The notes under the pieces: generated by a model
The model's database searches: none
The model's input: only the letters and a program-made list of their open reading frames with translations
What the model was told of the DNA's origin: nothing
Assembly: GCA_003586115.2 (NCBI GenBank)
Contig: QVOM02000112.1
Location: 46,740,743-46,804,742 of the forward strand
Length of the DNA: 64,000 bases
Source of the DNA: Salvator merianae
Taxonomy: Eukaryota; Chordata; Lepidosauria; Squamata; Teiidae
Direction of reading: 5' to 3'
Shown: positions 33,995 to 46,916 of the stretch, in pieces
How the letters are laid out: each line of letters opens with the position of its first letter
How positions within the stretch are numbered: position 1 is the first letter of the stretch
Program-made: the position numbers and the translations under genes

Positions 33995-34195
33995 AGTATC
34001 ACTGAGGTGGCTCAGAGGCAGCTTAGACATGACTCCAAGCTGGGATCTTTCGGATGTCAATCTTCCCCTCCCTCCTTTCATGAATATTCTGTGTTAGAAA
34101 AGGAGGATCAGAGGCAGAATGAGAACACTAGGACCAAATGGTACTGTCTTTGAGGCACTTCTGAGGTGCTTCTGAGCTGCTTTTTAATGGCGTGT
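33995..34195. mobile_element. MITE-like repeat R2, copy 2
   Basis: Homologous to 22645-22800. The two ends (TGAGGTGGCTCAGAGGCAGCTT and GAGGTGCTTCTGAGCTGC) are roughly inverted, as expected of a MITE. It is also similar in layout to 57618-57784 and 62705-62915. Confidence 0.5.
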
Positions 34196-36279
34196 ATCAC
34201 AGTCTGAATGTCTATGCATCTGGATCGAATGTAAACGAGAAGAACCCTTTAGGTGACAGAGAAATTAGAGTCACTCGTGTTCCCTACAGACTTTGGAATA
34301 CAAGGGTGAAAACATCTTCAAGGTATTTCTTCTTTCTCCACTTCCCTTGTGTATCTTCCCTGACCACTTTTCTAGCTTTTCCTCTCAGATGACGTGAGTT
34401 GACACCCTGCAAGCACTGACATCAACTGACAGAGCCGCCAAGCACTGTACAAGGCCATATCTCCACACAACATTCAGGTGCTTTGGAGGGGCATCCAAAG
34501 TCTATCCTTCTCACTAAAACCCTATGCTAAAGAGGCATGAGGGTGTGTGAAGGGACTTCAATCCCCCGCCCAATGTGCATATAGTTCAATGCACAAAAAG
34601 CAACTTTGAAGCCATTTCTTGCACGCTGACCTGGGCTTTTGCCAGAGCAAAACATAGCGTGTTTGCTTGTGGACCTGCTATGCCTGCACATGGAGGCCAA
34701 GGAGACTTGAGAACAGCAGTTTCAGGGACAGTAATACAGCTGTTGAGCTCCTCTCCAAGGCTGCCTGAGGTCATGAAGGCAACCTGATCTGACAAGACAG
34801 GCCAACATGGTAGAGAAACACGACTCTCATTGGGAACTGCCAAACTGCCTCTAACTATCTGTACTAAGGATTCAGTTTAGTGTTTCAGCAAAGCCATTGC
34901 TGCTTAAGCGTGCATGTTCCACTTCAGCCCAACTGAGGTTCTGCTAAAGTCCATTGGAACTGCCTGTGCCACTCAACATCTTACTAAAAGTGTGTAGAAC
35001 AGACTGCTTAAGAAGGTGTGCCAGCAATTTGACTAGGAGTCATAACTGACTTTGGTTCAGAGGACTGAGGGAGTGGCAGGAAGCCAATTGATTGCTTCAG
35101 TCTGAAGGACAAGTAGGTGTTGAATTTATTGGCCTGGACAGGCAGGTTTGTACCTCTCAAATTCATTAACCAAAAACCTGTGGACACTCTATTCAACCAA
35201 TGCCTTTTATGTTCTTAATCAGTATTTATGTTTCCCAGCCTCTAAAATTTATTGAATCATGATGACTATGGCTGATCTTGACACTGCCATCCTAGTTTCC
35301 TTGGCTTGCACTCAAAGTCACTTCCAGGCCAGCAGAACACTTGCAAGTCATCCATCATGCTTCACTTGGATGTTAATTGACCTTTGCCTCTAGGATCTTT
35401 CTGTTTTATAGCCCTATCCCCCTGTCTAGGATGTCCTGCTCCACTTCTCTTATTAATTTCCCCTTCCTATTAATTGTCATAGGGAAGTAAAACTACCTTT
35501 TCTTTGATGCCATACCACTCAGCTACCATCCAGCCTTTGCTGATTTTGTTGCATTGTATTGGTAACTGGAATGCGTTATTTAGTTCCCTAAAGAATGTAA
35601 CTCTTTCCCCTGCTTATTGACTTTGTACTTTAGCAAGGTTTTCTTCTTTTTAAGTAAGCCGTCACAGCTGTTTCTGAGAATGTAAGGTGTGCTTTTCTCT
35701 GTATACCTAATTTTTACTATGCTTAGTTGACCATATTTATGTTAAATTCAAATTGGGAGACAATGCATGTTCCTCCTTCCTCAATGCCTTCCTTGTGGTC
35801 AGTGTGTGGCAGTTTGCTGAATCAACACCTCTTCAAAAGCTCTGTTCTGGCTCAACCAAATTTCAGGGTTTCTGGATACATATATGGTTCCTGGAGCACC
35901 TGTAACAGGACCAAAATAATGGAAGATGTTAGGAAACTGCAGTTAAGTACCTGAAAAAGGGAAAGATTTCACATATATATATGTGGCTTTGTGTATACGT
36001 GGCAGATTTTTTTTTGAGGGAGGTGAATAAGCTATTCACAGAAACACTCACAGAAGCAGTCACATGGGTCTGAAAGAGGAAATTAGGATGCACTGGGTTG
36101 CGTTAGTCCAATGTCTGTGAACCCCTTTTTATGTGCTAAAACTTCATCAGTATAGATGTTACACCTTCCTGCTCCATATTTCCCCACTCCCCTGCAACAT
36201 AAGAACCTGAAGAAGACTCTAGAGACACACGGCATTATTTCAGACATCAAGAGGAAGACAGACTATGTTACCCCTCTTT
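34196..36279. other. No recognisable feature
   Basis: Sparse stretch; the only simple sequence is a short TATATATATG run at about 35973. Confidence 0.35.
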
Positions 36280-36549
36280 TTAAAGAAAGGATTGGACAGA
36301 TTCATGGAGGTCAGGAGTATCAATGACTACAAGAATGGATGCCTAGGTACTGCCTCCAGGTTGGAAAGACAGACAGGATGTCTGTAAAACCATTTACGGG
36401 GAGTCAAGAGCAGTGAAAGTTTTGCCTTTTTTTCTGCTTGAGAATGCCCAGAAGCAATTGGTGGGCCACTGTGTGAGGCAGGATGCTGGACTAGATGGGC
36501 TGTGGCCTGATCTAGCAAGTCTCCTCTTATGTTCTTATGTTCTTATATT
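36280..36549 (+). mobile_element. CR1 LINE 3' end
   Basis: It starts at GAAAGGATTGGACAGATTC and parallels 20697-20958 closely, through GGATGCCTAGGTACTGCCTCC, GAGAATGCCCAGAAGCAATT and GGTGGGCCACTGTGTGAGGC. It ends in about two units of the 8-bp tail TTCTTATG. 5'-truncated and non-coding. Confidence 0.82.
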
Positions 36550-38808
36550 TTTAGCAGAGAAGGTAAGCTGAGTGATTACAAAGGCAAAGTTTTGCTGCTC
36601 ACCTCCCTTTACCATCTCTTTTAGGCAAGGTTAAAGAAGAAAACAAATAACTTTTGTGATAGAGATAGAAGCTCTCCATGGGCTGGATCAAATGGATCTG
36701 TGGTTGCATCTGCACCACTGTGGATCATAGCAACTTACTGTTGGTAGGAGGGTGCTTGTTCCTGCTGCAGAGCTGTGGAGCACAATGTCTTTACACCACA
36801 TGCCTCATATCTTTTCCCTCTTTGAAGCTGGAGGATGAAAATCCCACAGCTTTAAAGATGCAGCATGGGTGTCCTGCCACAAATGACACTGGAAGTCACC
36901 CATTTTCTGCAGAAAATCCTATGGCCCGGAATGTGGCCCCAGTAAGTCATGGCAGCATCTAAAGCACCCGAGGACAGCAAACTTCCTCACAGAGCTTTTT
37001 CCCGCTCTGTAGGGAGGATGCTTCAGAGGGCACTTCCTGGGCGTCCGCCAGGTGCCTCCATTGCCCATGTGAATGCAACTTGTATTCTTGCATGTGTATT
37101 TATCTCTCTGCATTGCTGAGTTTACGGGAAAACAATGAAAACAAAAAGCACCAACACCATAAAATAAAAACCGCTTGGGCTTCACTAGTCTAAAACCAGC
37201 AAGAAGAAAATGAGCCTTTTAAAAATCATTGAATATTTTGAGAATGCTGTTAGTTGCTGTCTCGCTCCCCACTCCAAAAAGAAAGAAATTAAACCAGAAG
37301 CAAGGCATGGCAAAGAGATTTGCAATCTGCCCTAATAGTATGATGAATAATATATGGCTGATGTCATGGGTTTTTTCCCGCTCGTGATGCAGCCATCTTC
37401 CGGTGTTTTATAAACCAGTCTCCATTAATGAGGAAGGCAGTGCTCAATTCTTCCAATAAATTATTTCCCCACAACATCAAACATTTGGACAGCTAAGCCT
37501 CAAGGACTCTCACTGCCTGGGTGGAAAACAAAGAACATATGATGTGTGGGGTCTGGAGCTCTAGGAGCATAAAAGGGACCATTTTATATTACTGGAAACT
37601 ACCCCACAGTCTCCAAAATTAATTCCTTAGGATGGATCAGAAAGAATCAATGGCGCTCAAACTGCCTTCACTCAAATTATGAATGGTTTTGTTAGAAATC
37701 GCTATGGCAGGCTAGATGAGGGACTCTGAAGCAAGGTAAGTTGCACAGAGCTAAGCAGCACCGTATGCTATAAGCTGTGAACACAGCTCACTCACCTGTT
37801 TCATTGTTTTGCTGCTAAGTAATCATAGTTCTTTAGTTCTTTAACAAACATTTAATTTGGGTTTGGGAGTATTTGTAGTGCTTTCCTCTGCATCCTTCCT
37901 CAGTGAGGTGCTAAACAAAACTGTAATCTTCTTGTTTTCTTATAGTCTGCTTAGAATCTGAAATGAGGGAAGCTCTGACTTCCCTTTCTTTTTCTGAATT
38001 CTCAGCCCTGAGGCTACATGGTCAATGGTATCAAACTCGCATTCTTGGGGGAAAGCACCAGAAAGACCTTTGCTAAGATACACACAACAGCAGACTTTGC
38101 CTGTTCACATGCACACACACCTCCTTCTGACCATGCTAATCGAGTTTCTGAGTGGAGCCATTTAGCAAAGCTCAGGAAATGGCCCTAGAGGTCAACTATT
38201 TTCTGCATTTCACTAAACGTCCGCTGGCAGAAAGCAGAAAAGCTAGATTGCTACAGCCACTGCCATTCATCTACAAGGTGGCAGCAGTGAGGGAGGACAA
38301 CAGAAGGTGTTCTGCACAAAAGGAAACTCTGATGATGCTTTCCACCCCTCTTCAATGGGACAATGGCCCAATGGATGTGAGACTGTGCAGTCCCCACACA
38401 TGTTGGGCTTCTCCATTGTGCTGTAGATGCTCCAGGTGAATCCTACTTTAGTTGCATGATTGTCCATTGATCAAGGGCTGCAACAGCGACAGAGGCAGAT
38501 CAAGGCTGTTGGGGCGCTAAAATCATGTCTACCACTGTGAAATGAAATAAGGCTGCCTCCAGATGTGACATAAACCCTGTGTTCCCCTCAGCATTGCACT
38601 GGATTCCCAGACGTCTCTGTAGCCTTCCCAAGGCAATGCCATTTGCAACAGAAAGAAAACCCATTGCAAGGCTATCATAGGAAAACCAGTATATTGATGC
38701 CAGTTTGCCCATGATAGCCTGGCTTACCTTCATGTCTGACAAGATGCACAGAAATTCACCTTGTTGGAAACTTTTGGGAGCTAGCAAGCATGCAAAAAAT
38801 AACAAAAG
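36550..38808. other. Mostly no recognisable feature
   Basis: The only repeat signal is GGCTGCCTCCAGATGTGACA at about 38552, which resembles the left end of the MITE at 14134-14519. No matching right end was found. Confidence 0.35.
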
Positions 38809-39130
38809 GTGTTGGAGAGAGTGATGGCTATCCAGCTGCAATCATACTTGGAGAAAACAGATCATGTAGACCCATTCTACTCTGGTTTCAGGTGGGGATA
38901 TAGCACCTTGGTCACCCTGATGGATGACTTTTATCGGGAGAGAGATAATGTGATCTTGTTGGTTCTTCTCAGTCTTTCTGCTTTTGATACCATTGACCAT
39001 GATAGCCTGCTGAAGCAGCTCTGGAGACTGGGACTTGGATGCACTGTTTTACAGTGGTTCTCCTTCTGTTTCCAAAGGAATATCTGGAAAACCCATGTTT
39101 TATTCTGGAATATCCAAATACAGAGGAATA
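38809..39130 (+). pseudogene. L2/CR1-type LINE reverse-transcriptase fragment
   Basis: About 107 codons read through the N-terminal half of a LINE reverse transcriptase: LERVMAIQLQSYL, then SGFRWGYST and motif A as LLVLLSLSAFDTIDH. The usual form of motif A has Asp and an extra Ala (LDLSAAFD), so this copy carries a D-to-S change and a one-codon deletion at the core. LLKQLWRLGLG and VLQWF follow. The palm catalytic YADD region is not present downstream. It is 5'- and 3'-truncated, with no tail. It may be related to the C-terminal piece at 63362-63544. Confidence 0.75.
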
Positions 39131-40090
39131 AGTAAGCCATGTCTGGATGCAGTCTTGGTCACAGCTGCATTAGGCAGTGCAAATCTTGGATTAGTGTCTG
39201 GATGCAATGATAAGCTGGATGGGCACCACTAAGCTAGAAGTGAAGCCTGACTAAAGGCTCATGGGTTAGTAAATCATCCTGGAAACTGATTTGGTTCCAT
39301 GTTTTGGATGGGTTGTGTCCACCCTGCTCCAATCTTGAGGTGTTTTTGGAACCACTGTGGGCCTTTTGGCATGGTGTAGGCTATCAGAAGCTGCACTAGC
39401 CTAAGATTTGGTAACCCAGCCCCTACCAGGCAGCCCATCCCAACCTAGATTTGGAGGCTGGGAATGAAGTTGCTGACTAGGGTTATTTCAGCTGGGCATC
39501 CAGAAGTGGCACAGTTCCTGTTTTACTTCTGGATGCCCAACAAAATGACATTGAGTGTGATCTGCCTGCAGGCCACCAGTCTAGTATACCAGTTAGACTG
39601 CTATGTACGCTACTTGTAAGCGATCCATGCTTGGATCCCACTCCAAAGCTCCATCATATGTAGATGCAACAATCTAGCAGGATATATGGCCTTTAGCTAG
39701 ACTGCTCTGTAGTGCAGACAGAGTGGGCTAGCCAGTCCATTGGGTCTCTCTAATGTGGACACAGACCTAGTTGCCACTAGCAGCTCAATTGGCTACTGTG
39801 CTTAAGAGCACTTTTTAGCAACTTTGGAAGGTATAGCAGCTGCAATTGCTCTTGGACAGAAATACTTTGACAGTGGCAACCCTGCACTGGTAAGTTCAAG
39901 ACTGGACTCTATAATGTGGTCTCTGTTCTTAAAATTGGTTCAGCAAATATGGCTAGTACAGACCCCAGTGGGCATGCTTAGAAATTCTGCCTACTGCAAG
40001 CATGGTGCACAGTTACTGAGAGAATTCCTATGGTTCCAATTTACAGCTAGTCCAAATTTAACATTTTACTGCAGACTTGTGAAGCCCTAC
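39131..40090. other. No recognisable feature
   Basis: I see no motif or terminal repeat that I can support. Confidence 0.35.
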
Positions 40091-40367
40091 CAGTAGCATA
40101 GTAAGGGGGGGGTGGGGAGGGCGGGCCACCTTGGGCGGCATGTCGTCCTGGGCAGCACATGCTGCCAAGTCCTTCTCTGCCCTGGCAGTGTACAAAGTTT
40201 CGCCAGAGCGCGAGCGAGAAGGAGAACGTGGTGCAGTGCCTGGCCAGCTGGCTGACAGTTGTCGGGGTGGTGACGGGGGTAGGAGGTTGCAAGGCACAGT
40301 GCCCTTGCTCATGCTCCTCTGCCACCACGTGTGGCCCCGGGTGGCAAAAATCTTAGCTACGCCGCTG
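40091..40367 (+). mobile_element. GC-rich hAT-like element, short copy
   Basis: The left end CAGTAGCATAG and the right end CTACGCCGCTG are inverted versions of the family terminus with CpG decay. The 8-bp flanks AGCCCTAC and GCCTTAAC match only with a mismatch and a shift, so the target duplication is eroded. It is colinear with 24843-25105. Confidence 0.8.
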
Positions 40368-42393
40368 GCCTTAACCAATAGCTATATCTCATATAGTCCA
40401 TGTGCCGCTTGACATCTGTCGTTTGAAGAAAACTATCTAGTGTTAATAAGTGGAAGAGTGTCTTTTCTGCTAGGGCACCCAGTTATGCAATGGCCCGCTC
40501 AAAAGCTAGTTGAATACCCAGGCATTTGCTGGCAGCCAAGAAGATGGCTGCCTGCTGATTAGTGTTATATGTCTTTAAGAACCGTCCTGGAATTCTTAAT
40601 GAAGAGCAGCTGTATAAAATATTTTAAACGAATACATCCTAAAATATTTTCAAGGGGATAGGTCTTATCGACATTTTATGTTTGATAATTTTTTCTTTAT
40701 TATTTGAATGCATCAGTGAATTAAATATAGAAGTATATCTAGTACTTCACCAAACATTTAAACTTGCTGTCAGACTCTGCAGGAAAGATAGCAAAACAGT
40801 ATTTTATTGCAAGTGGAAACTGTTAACAGTAAACAAGATGAGGATCTATCTCAAATCAAATGCAAATTTGTTCCATAAAATGGTACTTCTACAGAGATCT
40901 TAGATCACAGGATTTTCAACAATACCTGGTTAACTCCCAGGGTTTTTGTTTTATTGTTTTTTTAAAAACTGTGGCCACTAATATGGTGTAGCAGATGTAA
41001 GCAGTAGCAGATGGCAGTACAGGCTCAAGTGCCAGTTCTGGGAGTTTCCAAGCCACACACAGGCACTGGCTGCCCCTGTTGGGAAATTTGTTGAGAACAC
41101 GAGCTCAAACGTTAGCTTAATTTATTTGAGTCTCTAATTTACAGTGGGACAGAAAGATTGGAAAATATGAACAAAACCATTCTGAAACTGAATAAGTTCT
41201 TTGGAGTCTCCTTTTACAGCTAGCATAAATATCAAAGTAGCAAAACCACAGAATAATATGAGGAAATTACCTGGCCTGCTTCTGTCCCTTTAAAAGGTTT
41301 TGTTAGGCTGACATCAGTTTTATATGGTGACAAGCTTTGCAGATATAATTACTGTCACATGAGAATTACTGCAACCCCAGCTGCAGTTGAAGGGACGTCT
41401 CAGACACAAATTCAGAAGCTGCCAATTGAAGTAACAGGAGAAACTCTTGTTAAGAGTCAGTGAGGCAATTCAGAGTGTTGACTGGTCAGTAAGACAGAAT
41501 AATCAGATACAGATATTTAATTATTGACTCTTGCAGACCTGTAAATCTCACATCCTTATAGGCTGTTTGCAGAATTTCAGTCAGGCATTATAGCTTCTCT
41601 CTGCTGTGACTCAACCATCCAGACCCCACAGACACTGAGTCAGGACAATCTGCACCATGCATTTCAGTGTCCAGACATGGGTAGGATCCACCCAGTATCC
41701 TAATGACCTGTGGGTGCTCCAAGAGTGCAGGGTCTGCATGACCCAGTAGTCATCCAGCAAACAGCCCACCATAAATGTTTGTAAAAGCACTTTTAAGGAT
41801 GAGCAGGAGAAAGAAACGTGGTAGTGCTTTCTCCCACTATTCCATTCCTCCTCCACCACCGCAGGTACAGGCTTACCCGCCTGCTTTCTTTCGATTAAAC
41901 AACAAGAAAACAGAACACAGAAAACAGCCAACTTCCAGGGCAAGCTTGCTGCATGAAAAGACTGTTCTGTCCTTAAAGCTGCTCTGTCCTTGAAACAGCA
42001 GAAACCACCATCAGTGGCCTTCTCATGAGCCAGCAACCACATCGAGGCACAGGTGGCCCCTTCAGCTGTCTTGGCGCATAGCAGTATAACCCAGTGAGAT
42101 AACCAAAGGGATCAGGACATCGACTCGAGTCATTTCTCATGCCCTGGCACTAAGGCTCCCTTCCCGTGCCATGGACACATGAGCGCCTCTCCCCAGACAC
42201 TTCAGCATGGGAAACAGTGAAATGCACCAGCTCAGGATCTGGGAAGGGTGTCCATAAAGAACAGGAGGAGGGGCTGTTTCCTTAATCATATTTAATTATA
42301 TTTTCAAGAAATGGTTGCTGTTCTCTCTGTTACAGAATCCTTTTCATTTCATCCTTCCAGACCTTTTCTCTGACAGAAGTCACTAGTTTTATG

Positions 42394-42399
<6 letters not shown>
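40368..42399. other. No recognisable feature
   Basis: AT-rich. A minus-strand open frame of 143 codons at 41611-42042 has no recognisable motif and is most likely chance. Confidence 0.35.
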
Positions 42400-42440
<41 letters not shown>

Positions 42441-42459
42441 TCTCCCTTTCTCTCTCTTC
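42400..42459 (+). repeat. (TC)n microsatellite
   Basis: A run of TC dinucleotides of about 36 bases grades into TCCC and TTTC variants. Confidence 0.95.
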
Positions 42460-44231
42460 GTGTAAAAGAGAGAAATGCATATAACTGTCAGATGGCGCAA
42501 AATCAAATCCAACAAATTTGCATTTGATCTTTTTAAGTTTTGTGAAGAGCTCTGATTTAATTACATGGGTAAACACTGTTTTGTAAGCATAGTCTGCTGC
42601 AGGCACTCACAGAAGAAGTGGAAATAGTTCAAAAGAAACAGCGGCAGGAAAGTGAGGCTATAGGCAACAAAAAGGCTGAACCTCAGTTGCTCAAGCATTG
42701 GAGTGACCAAACAGCTAAGCTCCAGGAGCACCTGTTTTCCCTCCTCAAGCACCAGAAGGGTGCATTCTCCTCAGAACCAGAAATCCTACTCTTGTAGCAG
42801 ATTGTCTTTTGTCATGATGTGCTGGCCCAAGGTGACTGGACAGCCAGAGGTCCACCCACACTTCCCTTCTTTGACTGGAATTCTGCCTGCAGTTTGGTTC
42901 CAACAGCCACAAAGGATTGCTCCAGAATCTTGGCTGCCTAGAAAACCTTATACCCAACCAGAGTGTTTATTGTACTGCAAGTCATCCCATTGGTTGTTCA
43001 TGCGGAAGCGGCCATAATGTCCAACTCTCCTTCCTTTACCATTTTGAACCACACTGCCACATGTTCCCTGAATAGAGCATTTCCATGATGCTGCACGTAT
43101 TCCACATGCTGCTGTCTTTCCTTTCCCTCCAACCCCCATGGTCTCAATGGCCTTCTCCAACTCCAGCATCACTCCTATTGGCACAGGTAAATCTGTCCTC
43201 AGAAAGAGGTTCTCAATAGCATATGCACATGCTGAGCCCTCTGAACTCCATGCTCCCAGAGTACTTCATCCCACTCTTTGTCAAAACCCTCTTTCTAGAT
43301 CCCTAAGACAGGTGAAGAGCACTGATGCAAGCAACTGCCTGATGCAGAAATGTGTAAATATAGCTTAAATTTGGAGAAGTTTGACAGATACCAGAAAGAG
43401 TATTTTTAGCAGGTATGAATAATCAAACAACCCTTGCTACTGCCAAATTTCTTGCCATGGTCATAAAATTTAAAAAACAGTTGGTTTCATGGACTACTTG
43501 TTAGTATATTTATCTTTTGAAAGTGTCTTAATTCCTGCTATATTGTATTTATTGTGTGGGTTTCAATTGATCCATCGACACTAGTTCCAGGAAGTAATTT
43601 TGTGTGTGTGCACATGCATCCGTGTGTGTGTGTGTGAAGGCTAAATGCACATTTATGTATACAGAGAAATGGGTTTTATGTGTGGTACAACGTTCAGATA
43701 GTTATTATAGTGAAATCAGAAACAATAATTTCAAGGCAGTCTGTGGCAACCATCTGGATATAATCATATTTCCAGGGTATTATATGTTATCAGCAAAATT
43801 AACAAGGTTTGAGGGACTTTCTCCAAGGATCATCTACCAAATCTGAATTCTGCTTTAGCTGGTCAAAATATAACAAAGTATTATCTTTACAAGTGAGAGG
43901 CCGATGTTGCCTAACACTACCTAAGATTGTGTAAAGCTATGTGGTTATTCAGGTTTTGGAGTTTCATGTGCCCTTTTTTCACGCCATTAATATGACATCC
44001 ACCTCAGCAGGTTGCTAGTTCTTACTTTTTTTTTTTGATAAATCTTCATTTCCCCTTACTTTAAAAAACCCATGAAGCGATAACAATCTATTTCCTTTTT
44101 GCAGAAACTACATCTGATCAGTTGGTTTTCAAAATTCATTTCGAATAAGGCAGCTTTCATTTTCACAAATGTCTCAAAAAAACAAACTGCATCTCCTGTG
44201 GCAGAACATGCTGACTCTGGAAGGATGTTGA
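42460..44231. other. No recognisable feature
   Basis: Contains a short imperfect (TG)n at about 43600-43637 and nothing else I can support. Confidence 0.35.
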
Positions 44232-44388
44232 AAGCAGATGTGAGTCAAAAGCAGGTGAAGGTTTTGCCTTTGTCTTCTACTTGAGACGCTCAGAAGGCAA
44301 TTGATGGACTACTGTGTGAGACAGGATGCTGAACTAGATGGACTGTAACCTGATCCAGCAGAGTTCCTCTTATATTCTTATGTTCAGC
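44232..44388 (+). mobile_element. CR1 LINE 3' end, short
   Basis: AAAGCAGGTGAAGGTTTTGCC, CTTGAGACGCTCAGAAG and GATGGACTGTAACCTGATCC parallel 20821-20950. It ends with TATATTCTTATG, one tail unit. 5'-truncated. Confidence 0.8.
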
Positions 44389-46104
44389 CATAGCTGGAGT
44401 ACAAGCTAAAATGCAGCAACCTGGGACAGGACAATAATTTGCAAACACAGGAGCAAAAAGAAAAGAGAGGAAACCGAAGGTGCAGGATTCAAATTTCAAA
44501 ATACTCTTATCGCAGGACAATTCTACACTGGTCAGTATACTGAACCATAATAGGAGCTTCCCTTTCACATCCTTGTGTGATCTAAGGGAGGATCCTAGTA
44601 CGCTTGCTGGCCCAGTATACTGGCCAGTGCAGAACCACAAACAAGAACAAATTTCATTATATTAATAGAACATATTTAAAAAAAAAATGAACTGAAGAAT
44701 TAACCTGAAAAGTTTGCAATGCATTTTGTGCTTCTTTCATCTTCAAAGGACAGAACAATCAAAGAAAAGCATGAAAGTGTTGTTTATTTAAAGCACAAAA
44801 TGAGATTTCTTTCTCATTTTTTGGCAGATCTTACTAACTCACAAACAATGGCTCACCAAAGCATTTTATGCCATCCTAGGAACCTCCTCAAAATCCACAC
44901 ATCAACATTTTTGTGCCCACACTGCCATCTTCTAATCCCTTTCAAATTTAATTTTATTATATTCATGATTATGCTTGAGTGACATTCTCACTGCCCTCTT
45001 AAACAGTCTCCAAATGATTAAAGTATTTGTTTCCATATTGCATCATGGTTGATGCTCTGGTAATTATCTTTAACCTCCCACAATTCATGCCTCCTCTTTT
45101 ATTTGTTGGAATTTTTGACATTATATGTAATTCCCCATGCCCACTGAGTTCTGTTTATTTTGATCTTCACTGCCATATTTCCTTTCCTTGACAATTTCTG
45201 CTTGTATTCTGTGGCTACAGCTAGTTTTATACATCAGCTAGACTTGTTTCAGAAATGTGGCTCTTGGTGGTAGTCCCAAAATCAGGATGATTCTCAGCTT
45301 AGTATAAAACATCTATCAGTTAAGTACAGAAGTATGAATCCTACATCTGTGTGCTTTTTCTGCATCTCTTGAGATTGGTTGTAGAGCTTCTATGCATCTC
45401 CCCACCACCATCCAATGGCACTTGACAAAACTTATTTACTAGGTCAGGTATGGGTCTAACTAGTGTCTGATTGAGGGACCATCTGGAAACTTGCATATGC
45501 GATCTTCAGCAGCAGCATGGAGCAAAAGCATAATAGAAATACATTAAATAAATATGCACCACCAATACTGATCAATGCCTACTGATCTAGGCATTTTGGT
45601 GTGGATTTGATGTAATCAAGAGGATTTTCATTTGTGGAGACTTCTCATGCAGCTTGGATCCTGGTCTTCCTGGATACCAAACCAGGATACAAGGAACATC
45701 CATGATTATAGCAAACTCTTCAGCTCCAATATTTGCCCTCCAACTTGAAAGCAGCAAAGGAGGGAGCCAAGTTTAGTGTTCCTATTTTTGCTCTTTCACA
45801 GATGGTTCTTCCCATATAGAGAATCTGAATGCTCAAGAGATTAGTAATATGTTTACATTAATAATATGGAATTGGAGTTATGTCATAGGTCACCTGGCTC
45901 ATTTTTATGCCTGATGTGCAGTGAACCCTGGGGATACAGCAGATTGTGTGGGTCAGCTGGTGATTACTTCAGAAATTTCAGAAGTTGTCTCATAGCAAGG
46001 TAGATTCCTCTGGCAAGGGGTCTACAGGCAATAGTTTTACACACCCTCATCACATTATCCAACTCTTGAGTCCAGTATTCTCTGCAAACAAAGCATACAA
46101 TCTT
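44389..46104. other. No recognisable feature
   Basis: AT-rich, with no supported repeat or coding signal. Confidence 0.35.
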
Positions 46105-46530
46105 CTTTGAAGGAATCGTTTATGACATCCAGTCCACCCACCTGCTTCCTGCTGTTGAGTCTTCACCTGAGTACGCCAGATGAGGAACAGCCCACCACCT
46201 GCCTAGGTAATTGGTTCCACTGTTGAGCTGCTCTTGTTGAAGAGACTTTTTCTGATAGTCATCCAGAATTTGTTGCTCTCTTGCATTCTGGGATGACAGA
46301 AAATGAGTTACGGCCCTCTTTTCAGGGATGTGATTTCCGTGATGAGGGCTATCATAACCCTCTCAGTCTGTTCTTCTTAGTGCCAAGCACACCTAGATCT
46401 CTCATTCTCTCTTCACAGAACTTTAACTTCCGTCCCCTGATGATCATCATTGCCTCTTCTCAGTCTGTTCCAACTTGTCTGAATGTTCCTTAAAGTGAGG
46501 GACCCAGAACTGGACATTACTCGGGAGGGG
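46105..46530 (-). mobile_element. CR1 LINE 3' portion, minus strand
   Basis: On the minus strand CCAGTTCTGGGTCCCTCACTTT, a GTTGGAACAGACTGAGAAG block and GACTATCAGAAAAAGTCTCTT appear in the order known for CR1 3' regions. Next come CAGCAGGAAGCAGGTGG and a decayed tail. Sequence and orientation differ from the CR1 copies at 20 and 36 kb, so this is probably another subfamily. No open frame. Confidence 0.7.
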
Positions 46531-46829
46531 GGGGGAGTTAGTCAAAGCAGGGCTCTGAGGTTCTTTCCCCCCTTTTTGAGTACAGCCATACTAAACATGG
46601 AAATTGGAATCCATTTTTCTTTCTCTCTCGCCTTTCTCACCCAAAGACCCAAGTGATGCAGTTCAGTTCCTATTACTATCCACTATTATTTTAATCATTA
46701 GTTTTCTTAGTCAACACGATCATATTAAGAAACTTCCTAGACATTTTATGGAAAATGTATTGGATGGTTTCTAGACATGGATTAGATCATCTTGACTTTC
46801 TGGGGTGGAGAAATGGGAACTGGACATGT

Positions 46830-46916
46830 TGATTTTGGCCTGGGCCTGCACTAGCATGTGGATGGTTGGCCTCTGTTCCAGGATATAATCCAGAATAAGA
46901 CCCAGTGCAGAAAGGG
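46830..46916. mobile_element. Right end of a Harbinger-like element
   Basis: GGATATAATCCAGAATAA followed by CAGTGCAGAAAGGGCC matches the right end of 58662-58842 almost exactly. The left end is not identified. Confidence 0.55.

Noticed and set aside
41611..42042. Minus-strand open frame of 143 codons
   Set aside because: No domain or family resemblance; length is within chance for a 64-kb vertebrate window.
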